A stretch of 5,652 bases of DNA from an uncultured Porphyromonas sp. Its GTDB lineage: Bacteria; Bacteroidota; Bacteroidia; Bacteroidales; Porphyromonadaceae. Positions 1 through 4,101 of the stretch are shown one piece after another. Made by a program: the position numbers and the translations under genes. The stretch is taken from contig CAMPUN010000096.1 in NCBI GenBank assembly GCA_946997275.1, positions 1 to 5,652 of the forward strand, read 5' to 3'. The notes beneath the pieces were generated by a model that was not told where the DNA came from, ran no database searches, and was given only the letters and a program-made list of their open reading frames with translations. How positions within the stretch are numbered: the first letter of the stretch is position 1; each line of letters starts with the position of its first letter.

Positions 1-8
1 TGACAGTG

Positions 9-16
9 CAAAGGTA
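9..16 (-). promoter_or_regulatory. Promoter-like -7 box facing off the left edge
   Basis: Read on the minus strand this is TACCTTTG, followed by CA. It matches the TAnnTTTG -7 consensus of Bacteroidetes sigma factors. No good TTG-type -33 element is visible at the expected distance upstream, so the support is the single box only. It would drive a minus-strand gene starting left of the window, downstream of the surface-protein terminator at 282-322. Confidence 0.4.
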
Positions 17-59
17 ATACAAGAGTCCATCGCGCCAGAGCTCTAGTGCACTCAACGTC

Positions 60-90
60 GGTCTGTGATCCACAAGCGTCTCAACAGACC
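60..90. repeat. Hairpin-forming inverted repeat
   Basis: Perfect 7-base arms, ggtctgt at 60-66 and acagacc at 84-90, enclose a 17-base loop. No T-tract follows on either strand, so it does not read as an intrinsic terminator. On the minus strand it lies about 45 bases upstream of the promoter-like box at 9-16, so it could be an upstream regulatory structure. Function unknown. Confidence 0.35.
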
Positions 91-143
91 CTAGAGAAGA
101 GCGACACAACGGTAGGTTAGAGACTAGACGTTAGACGATACGT

Positions 144-194
144 GTAACCCCGTGTAGGGACGCTCGGTTGAGCGTCCATTGTGTCAAAGGTTAC
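144..194 (+). repeat. Dispersed palindromic element, copy A
   Basis: The core is tgtagggacgctc, loop ggtt, then gagcgtcc; the perfect 8-base stem is 158-165 with 170-177. The tail ttgtgtcaaaggtta (179-193) is identical to the tail of copy C at 3106-3120. The element is bounded by gtaacc (144-149) and ggttac (189-194), an outer inverted repeat. It does not code for protein. Its likely class is a REP-like or MITE-like intergenic repeat; this is inferred from having several related copies in one short window. Confidence 0.65.
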
Positions 195-217
195 TGAGCA
201 ACCTGTTTAGCTGTACT

Positions 218-260
218 ACAACGGACGCACAGATCGTGCGTCCCTACAACCGTTACTCGT
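218..260 (-). repeat. Dispersed palindromic element, copy B (inverted)
   Basis: Positions 218-248 are the exact reverse complement of 3079-3109 in copy C (31 of 31 bases). The stem is ggacgcac/gtgcgtcc, 8 bases, around a 5-base loop. On the minus strand its leading flank reads acgagtaac followed shortly by tgtaggg. The same leading motif, with small changes, precedes copies A, D and E. It lies head to head with copy A in the region downstream of the surface-protein gene. Confidence 0.7.
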
Positions 261-281
261 CTCTTCTAACCTCTAACCTCT

Positions 282-322
282 AATCAAAAAAGGGGCGAAC
301 CGTCGTTCGTCCCTTTTTGATT
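282..322. terminator. Strong hairpin terminator after the LRR gene
   Basis: A stem of about 18 pairs: aatc plus an A-run and ggggcgaac on the left (282-300), loop cgtc (301-304), then gttcgtccc plus a T-run and gatt (305-322). There is one G-T pair and one bulged A. Both sides carry an A/T run at the stem base, so it can work as a Rho-independent terminator on either strand. On the minus strand it begins directly after the stop codon of the surface-protein gene (323-325), its obvious client. No plus-strand gene converges on it in this window. Confidence 0.85.
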
Positions 323-2689
323 CTATCGTCTTACCACTACGCGGTAAGTCTCGCCCGCTACGCAGACCAGGTAAACCCCGTCCGCATAGGGTGTCAGGTC
401 AATCTGTAGCACGCCACGGCTATCGGCACGACCCGCATAGAGCCGCTCGCCCGTCATGCTGTGTAGCGTCACTTCGCTGGCAGGAGCTACACCCTCCACG
501 ATGACATAGTCAGTCGCTGGATTCGGGTAGAGCTTCACCTGCTGCGTGACCGTCATCTCCACGCCCGTGTGATCCACAAAGGTAGCCTTAACCTCGACAG
601 CCTCCTTGACAACGATCTTCTTCGTAGCGAGGATATCTGTGCCGTTGGCTGTGAGAGCTGTCAACTTGTAGCCAGCAGCTGGCGTAGCAACGATCGTTAG
701 CTCCGTACCATAGGGGACTGCGTTGAGATCGTCAGCACCGGTGGCTGAGATCGTTCCCTCGCCCTCCTTAGTGAGCGTAACGGCAAAAGTCTTCTTCGTA
801 AAGGTCGCCTTGATTAAAATATCTGCCGTGCCGACGGTGCACTCAAAGGTCGTCTGACCCGTATAGGATGTGGCCTCTATCTCTTCCTTGCCGATGAGCC
901 ACTTGTCTATCTGGTAGCCCTCAGCAGGCTGAGCTGTGATGACGATCTTGTCGCCTTCATAAGCTAGGCTTCCAGAGGTAAAGGGCTCCCCATTTCTAGT
1001 AGCTGTGAGCGTCCCTTCGCCTTCTGGCGTGAATGTCACGGTGTAGTTCTTCTTCTTCGCAAAGGTTGCCTTGATCTCGGTATTCTCCGTAACGACAAAC
1101 TTCTTTGTTGCGAGGATGTCCGTACCGTTGGCCGTGAGAGCTGTCAACTTGTAGCCGTCAGCCGGTGTCGCTACGATGGTCAGCTCGGTACCTTCCGGAA
1201 CGGCGTTAAGGTCTTCCACCCCGGGAGCGGTGAGCGTTCCTTCCCCTTCCTTTGTCAGCGTAACCTTTAAGGAATTTGCGCCCTCGTAGGCAACATACTT
1301 TCTGGTATCGGACTTGTACTTTAGCGTATTCCAGTTCTTACCCTTGGCAATAGCGACATCGGATTTAAGGCAAATATTGCCCTCAAGAGCTGGTTCTTGC
1401 ACTATGGTAAATTTACCGGCTCTCTTTCCGGTACGGTCGGGCAGGCTGTTCACCAAGCGGGTCATCTCTTTGCCTTTGATTTGATTGCCGTGGCAGCGAA
1501 GTGCTTCCAATTTGGTATTCTTGGATACATCCAATGCTGTCAGTTGATTTCGCTGGCAGTAGAGCTCTGTCAACGCGATGTTTTGGGATACATCCAATGC
1601 CGTCAGCTGATTGATGTAGCATTCAAGCGTTCTCAAGGCCGTATTCTTTGATACATCCAACATGGTCAGCTTATTGTTGCAGCAGTCAAGCCATTTCAAT
1701 GCGGTGTTTTGGGATACATCCAATGCGGTCAGTTGATTGCGGTCGCAGATGAGCTGTGTCAACGCAATGTTTTGGGATACATCCAATGCAGTCAGCGGAT
1801 TTTCACCGCAGGCAAAGATTTTCAAAGCAGTATTCTGGGATACATCCAATGCGGACAGCTTATTTTCAGCGCAGACAAGCTTTGTCAACGCTGTGTTTCT
1901 AGATACATCCAATGCAGTCAGTTGATTTTGCTGGCAGACAAGATTTGTCAACGCAGTGTTTTGGGAAACATCCAATGCGGTCAGCTTATTGTGGTAGCAG
2001 TTAAGCCATGTCAAGGCGGTGTTCTTTGACACGTCCAAGTTGGTCAGCTGATTTTCGTAGCATTCAAGCTTTGTCAAGGCCGTATTCTTTGATACATCCA
2101 ACATGGTCAGCTGATTTTCGGAGCATCTCAGCGTTGTCAAGGCGGTGTTTTGGGATACGTCCAAGCTGGTCAGTTGATTGTTGAGGCAGTCAAGCGTTCT
2201 CAAGGCGGTACAGCTCGATACATCCAAGCTGGTCAGTTTGTTGTCGTTGCAGTAGAGCACTGTCAAGGCGGTACAGCCCGATACATCCAAGCTGGTCAGC
2301 TTATTTTCAGGGCATCCAAGCTCTGTCAACGCTGTGTTTTGGGATACATCCAATGCAGTCAGTTGATTTTTCCAACTTTTAAGCTCTGTGACATTGCCTC
2401 GAATGATGACAGTTTGGCTGGTAAGGGTGTAGGTAGCGGAGCCTCTAGAAAACGACTCTTTGACACCTTCGATGGTGATGCCACCACCCCAAATTTCTAA
2501 TGTGATTTTCTCTCCGACGGCCTTGGAGGTGGTCATCGTGATGACACCCTCGCTACCAGTGCGGAGTGCATCGGAGGTAGTAGACGAGGGCTGGGAGGAT
2601 TCCTCGGCTTGTAGCCCTATCGAGGTGAGGAGCGTGCAGAGTAGGACGCACGCCCAGTGGTGTAGTCTTCTTGTCATATTAATTGTCAT
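323..2689 (-). CDS. Secreted leucine-rich-repeat protein with InlB B-like domains and a T9SS C-terminal sorting domain
   Basis: A complete 788-residue protein, probably exported and anchored at the cell surface. Residues 1-28 look like a signal peptide: basic MTRRLHH, a hydrophobic stretch, and likely cleavage after GLQA. Residues 29-109 form an N-terminal cap rich in beta-type sequence. Residues 110-403 are 14 contiguous 21-residue repeats, consensus LTALDVSQNTALTxLxCxxN(Q/K), close to the class described as IRREKO-type LRR. A cap follows (404-470). Three InlB B-like domains (PF18998-type) lie at about 474-544, 549-630 and 635-704. The end (about 719-788), from KLYPNPATDY to VYLVCVAGETYRVVVRR, matches the type A sorting domain used by the type IX secretion system. 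There are two in-frame ATGs, at residues 1 and 5, each with the same upstream bases; the second would give a more typical signal peptide. The gene has its own probable promoter and terminator. Adhesion or host interaction is a family-level guess; the ligand is unknown. Confidence 0.92.
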   Translation of the reverse strand: MTINMTRRLHHWACVLLCTLLTSIGLQAEESSQPSSTTSDALRTGSEGVITMTTSKAVGEKITLEIWGGGITIEGVKESFSRGSATYTLTSQTVIIRGNVTELKSWKNQLTALDVSQNTALTELGCPENKLTSLDVSGCTALTVLYCNDNKLTSLDVSSCTALRTLDCLNNQLTSLDVSQNTALTTLRCSENQLTMLDVSKNTALTKLECYENQLTNLDVSKNTALTWLNCYHNKLTALDVSQNTALTNLVCQQNQLTALDVSRNTALTKLVCAENKLSALDVSQNTALKIFACGENPLTALDVSQNIALTQLICDRNQLTALDVSQNTALKWLDCCNNKLTMLDVSKNTALRTLECYINQLTALDVSQNIALTELYCQRNQLTALDVSKNTKLEALRCHGNQIKGKEMTRLVNSLPDRTGKRAGKFTIVQEPALEGNICLKSDVAIAKGKNWNTLKYKSDTRKYVAYEGANSLKVTLTKEGEGTLTAPGVEDLNAVPEGTELTIVATPADGYKLTALTANGTDILATKKFVVTENTEIKATFAKKKNYTVTFTPEGEGTLTATRNGEPFTSGSLAYEGDKIVITAQPAEGYQIDKWLIGKEEIEATSYTGQTTFECTVGTADILIKATFTKKTFAVTLTKEGEGTISATGADDLNAVPYGTELTIVATPAAGYKLTALTANGTDILATKKIVVKEAVEVKATFVDHTGVEMTVTQQVKLYPNPATDYVIVEGVAPASEVTLHSMTGERLYAGRADSRGVLQIDLTPYADGVYLVCVAGETYRVVVRR
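575..1270 (-). repeat. Three InlB B-like domain repeats within the LRR protein
   Basis: This segment encodes residues of about 474 to 704. Domains one and three are close copies: over the 68 residues from VTLTKEGEGT to the KATF ending, 56 are identical. Their DNA differs at many third positions, so the duplication is not recent. The middle domain (VTFTPEGEGTLTATRNGEPF onward) is more distant and carries a longer insert. In related surface proteins such domains form small beta-rich modules that act as stalks between repeat region and anchor; that role is inferred here. Confidence 0.75.
1481..2362 (-). repeat. Tandem array of 14 x 63 bp encoding the LRR region
   Basis: 882 bases, exactly 14 units of 63, with no phase break. 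Every unit has Cys at the LxC position and a following Asn at the xxN position. Most have DVSQNTA or DVSKNTA; units 2 and 3 have DVSGCTA and DVSSCTA, and units 10 and 13 have DVSQNIA. The bases tgggatacatccaatg recur on the plus strand through most units. Such arrays can change length by slippage or recombination. The long plus-strand open frames over this stretch arise from the periodicity and are not genes. Confidence 0.95.
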
Positions 2690-2697
2690 ATTAATTG
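2671..2697 (-). repeat. 12-base tandem duplication covering the start codon
   Basis: The plus-strand unit tgtcatattaat occurs at 2672-2683 and again, unchanged, at 2684-2695; period-12 identity covers 2671-2697. On the coding strand this gives two ATGs four codons apart, each preceded by AATTAAT. No Shine-Dalgarno sequence is visible before either one, as is usual in Bacteroidetes, so the true start cannot be decided from the sequence. Confidence 0.85.
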
Positions 2698-2752
2698 GTA
2701 GTTGATAGATGATTGCTTCGTGTAGTTGGCTAGGATCTAGCGATTCTAAATA

Positions 2753-2784
2753 CCCCTAGAGAGTGCATAAATACCCTCTAGGGG
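2753..2784 (-). promoter_or_regulatory. Leader hairpin upstream of the LRR gene
   Basis: Perfect 9-base arms, cccctagag (2753-2761) and ctctagggg (2776-2784), with a 14-base loop. It falls inside the predicted 5' untranslated leader of the surface-protein mRNA, about 65 bases before the start codon. A second small stem, gctag-gat-ctagc, lies at 2729-2741. No U-tract follows, so attenuation by classical termination is unlikely. Effects on mRNA stability or translation, or a protein-binding site, are possible. Confidence 0.45.
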
Positions 2785-2812
2785 ATACAAAAGAAGAGGC
2801 TTATAGACAGCA

Positions 2813-2844
2813 CAAAGTTACAAGCCTTAAGGGCTATCAATCAA
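2813..2844 (-). promoter_or_regulatory. Probable promoter of the LRR protein gene
   Basis: On the minus strand TAACTTTG (2820 down to 2813) fits the Bacteroidetes -7 consensus TAnnTTTG. Two TTG triplets lie 17 bases (2838-2840) and 21 bases (2842-2844) upstream and could serve as the -33 element. Transcription would start near 2806 and give a leader of about 117 bases. Between the two boxes sits a short interrupted palindrome, agcc-ttaag-ggct (2823-2835), which could be an operator. Found by motif matching only. Confidence 0.5.
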
Positions 2845-2868
2845 GAGCAAAAAGGGCACTTCTCGGGA

Positions 2869-2919
2869 TTTGTCCAAATACAGCAGAATCCGATATGATT
2901 TCTCCAAGATTTGGACGAA
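2869..2919. repeat. Inverted repeat upstream of the LRR promoter
   Basis: Arms gtccaaat (2872-2879) and atttggac (2909-2916) pair perfectly. They extend outward by three more pairs, counting one G-T. The 29-base interior, between the 8-base arms, can itself fold weakly through agaatc and gatttct. The position just upstream of the predicted -33 region would suit a regulator site or an upstream terminator, but no T-run follows. Function unknown. Confidence 0.35.
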
Positions 2920-2969
2920 ATTCTTCTCTTGGACTCGATGCCGTAACTCTCACGAGTAGGGATACCTAA

Positions 2970-3009
2970 ACGAGTAAAGAGCTGTAGGGGCTGGACGGCT
3001 CGTGCGTCC
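2970..3009 (+). repeat. Dispersed palindromic element, copy D (degenerate)
   Basis: It begins acgagtaa (2970-2977), reaches tgtagggg (2983-2990), and carries a shortened stem ggacg/cgtcc (2993-2997 with 3005-3009). The order and spacing follow copies A and B, but the stem is interrupted. This looks like a decayed member of the family. Confidence 0.45.
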
Positions 3010-3014
3010 CTATA

Positions 3015-3052
3015 GGACACAGTCACGGCTAGTGTCGAGTCATAGTGTGTCC
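3015..3052. repeat. Inverted repeat ggacaca/tgtgtcc
   Basis: Perfect 7-base arms at 3015-3021 and 3046-3052 around a 24-base interior. The arms resemble the stem of copy E (gacac/gtgtc) but the tgtaggg leader is absent. It may be a diverged relative of the palindromic family or part of the surrounding compound structure. Confidence 0.35.
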
Positions 3053-3078
3053 GTCCCCGTCAAAGCGAAATGTCGTCC

Positions 3079-3120
3079 TGTAGGGACGCACGATCTGTGC
3101 GTCCGTTGTGTCAAAGGTTA
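3079..3120 (+). repeat. Dispersed palindromic element, copy C
   Basis: It starts tgtaggg. The stem is ggacgcac (3084-3091) with gtgcgtcc (3097-3104), loop gatct, and the tail is ttgtgtcaaaggtta (3106-3120). The first 31 bases are identical, in reverse complement, to copy B at 218-248. The tail is identical to that of copy A. An outer inverted repeat, 3052-3066 with 3131-3145 (14 of 15 pairs), encloses this copy. Confidence 0.7.
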
Positions 3121-3160
3121 TGGTGTCAGGGCTTTAACGGGGACGAATGCCCTCTCACTA

Positions 3161-3191
3161 GACACGACCGAGTGTCCCTACAAAGGTTACA
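3161..3191 (-). repeat. Dispersed palindromic element, copy E (inverted)
   Basis: On the minus strand it reads gtgtaacctttgtaggga and then a stem gacac/gtgtc (3161-3165 with 3172-3176) around a 6-base loop. The leader matches copies A and B, while the stem bases differ on both sides so that pairing is kept. It lies just downstream of ispE and could fold in the 3' end of its transcript, although no U-tract follows. Confidence 0.5.
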
Positions 3192-3230
3192 CGTCAAAGT
3201 CGCTACTCGTGAGATTTGCGGAGACTAGGG

Positions 3231-4082
3231 TCAGGATAGGAGCTCGAGCCAGACGGGGAGGTCGGCGAGGTGGGTAGCGAGCGGGGAGGAGGAGACGGAG
3301 GAGAGGGGATTGTCGGCGAAGAGGGCGAAGAGGGCGGTGCCGGAGCCGGACATGGCGGCGTAGAGGGCGCCGTGGTGGTAGAGCGTGTCTCGCAGAGCGG
3401 CTAGCTCGGGGTAGTGCTCGAAGACGACGGGCTCGAAGTCGTTGACGATGAGTTCTCGCCACTCCCCTATCGGTTGCTCGAGGAGTGCAGCGAGCTTGCC
3501 CTCCGCCTCGGGGTGGCGTGTCACCTGTCGGTACGCCTCGGCGGTTCTCATGCCGATGGGGGGCTTGACGACGAGGAGCCATTTGCCGTGCAGTGCGGAC
3601 GGCATCGTGAGCGGTGTGAGCACTTCGCCACGGCCTGTGACCAGCACGGGGCGAGACTGGATGAAGAAGGGGCAGTCGCTGCCGAGCTCTCCCGCCAACG
3701 TTTCTAGCTGTGCCGTGGCGAGTCCTAAGTGGCACAGTTCGTTGACCGCTAGGAGCGTGTAGGCAGCATCGGCCGAGCCACCACCGAGACCAGCTTCTGA
3801 CGGGATCCGCTTCTCGAGCTTGAGCCGTAGTGGAGGTATCTCGTGGTGATGCGCTCGGAGTAGCTGCACCGCTTTGTAGATGAGATTGCGCTCGATAGGC
3901 AGGTCACCCGCTAGGCCAGCGATCTCGTACGAGTCTTCCGTAGCTCCTGTAGCTATCTCTACCGTGAGCTGGTCCGCCCAGCCGATGGGGAGCATACAGC
4001 TCTCGATGTCGTGGTAGCCATCGGGGCGACGACGTAGGATACGTAGCCCGAGGTTGATCTTAGCGTGTGGGTGTAGGATCAT
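3231..4082 (-). CDS. ispE: 4-diphosphocytidyl-2-C-methyl-D-erythritol kinase (IspE)
   Basis: A complete 283-residue cytosolic enzyme of usual family length. It phosphorylates the 2-hydroxyl of CDP-methylerythritol with ATP, a step of the MEP (non-mevalonate) pathway to isopentenyl diphosphate. The GHMP kinase pattern is clear: N-terminal PHAKINLGLRI with Lys8 and then RRPDGYHDIES; the ATP-binding glycine loop PSEAGLGGGSADAA at residues 94-107; GSDCPFF with the probable catalytic Asp136; and the C-terminal AAMSGSGTALFALF at 242-255. The ATG start puts AKINL in the expected place. A weak GAAAGAG lies 10 bases before it, not needed in this group. The gene starts 19 bases after the stop of the RecQ-like gene, on the same strand, so co-transcription is likely. 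The last 120 coding bases are strongly purine-rich on the plus strand, reflecting Ser/Leu/Pro codons. No clear terminator is seen downstream; palindromic repeats lie there instead. Confidence 0.96.
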   Translation of the reverse strand: MILHPHAKINLGLRILRRRPDGYHDIESCMLPIGWADQLTVEIATGATEDSYEIAGLAGDLPIERNLIYKAVQLLRAHHHEIPPLRLKLEKRIPSEAGLGGGSADAAYTLLAVNELCHLGLATAQLETLAGELGSDCPFFIQSRPVLVTGRGEVLTPLTMPSALHGKWLLVVKPPIGMRTAEAYRQVTRHPEAEGKLAALLEQPIGEWRELIVNDFEPVVFEHYPELAALRDTLYHHGALYAAMSGSGTALFALFADNPLSSVSSSPLATHLADLPVWLELLS

Positions 4083-4101
4083 ATCGTGGTGACTCTTTCG
4101 A

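Larger units (their letters stand above)
2941..3221. mobile_element. Candidate MITE-like element with 21-base terminal inverted repeats
   Basis: The two ends are imperfect inverted copies: 2941-2961 matches the reverse complement of 3201-3221 at 18 of 21 bases, including a perfect 12-base block, tctcacgagtag (2948-2959, paired with 3203-3214). The 281-base interior codes for nothing recognisable and holds palindromic copies D, C and E plus two further inverted repeats. It ends nine bases before the ispE stop codon (3231-3233). No transposase is present, and I find no convincing target-site duplication next to the ends. The mobile label is therefore tentative; it may instead be a cluster of intergenic repeats. 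Confidence 0.4.

Noticed and set aside
144..260. CRISPR array made of the palindromic copies
   Set aside because: The copies are in mixed orientation, unevenly spaced and diverged, without regular spacers or cas genes.
264..284. Three heptamers (ttctaac, ctctaac, ctctaat) as iterons of an origin
   Set aside because: There are only three imperfect units, with no DnaA box or replication gene nearby; they are better explained as an arm of the compound palindrome.
1709..2029. Open plus-strand frame of 106 codons, and others between 1397 and 2500, with a repeating GYIQCxQLI pattern
   Set aside because: They are antisense reflections of the 63-base tandem repeats in the LRR gene; the period is a multiple of three, which keeps other frames open. 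No recognisable domain or start context.
3002..3277. Plus-strand open frame of 91 codons across the repeat block
   Set aside because: It runs through palindromic repeats and into the antisense of ispE, has no similarity I recognise, and ends in a low-complexity Arg/Gly stretch.
3255..3308. Possible G-quadruplex in the purine-rich plus strand at the 3' end of ispE
   Set aside because: There are four G-runs (3255, 3272, 3283, 3305), but the loops are 13, 8 and 18 bases, longer than the usual limit, and codon composition explains the bias.
3187..3735. Minus-strand open frame of 182 codons rich in Arg, Pro and His
   Set aside because: It overlaps ispE in another frame in GC-rich DNA. The composition is typical of a shadow frame, whereas ispE shows every family motif.
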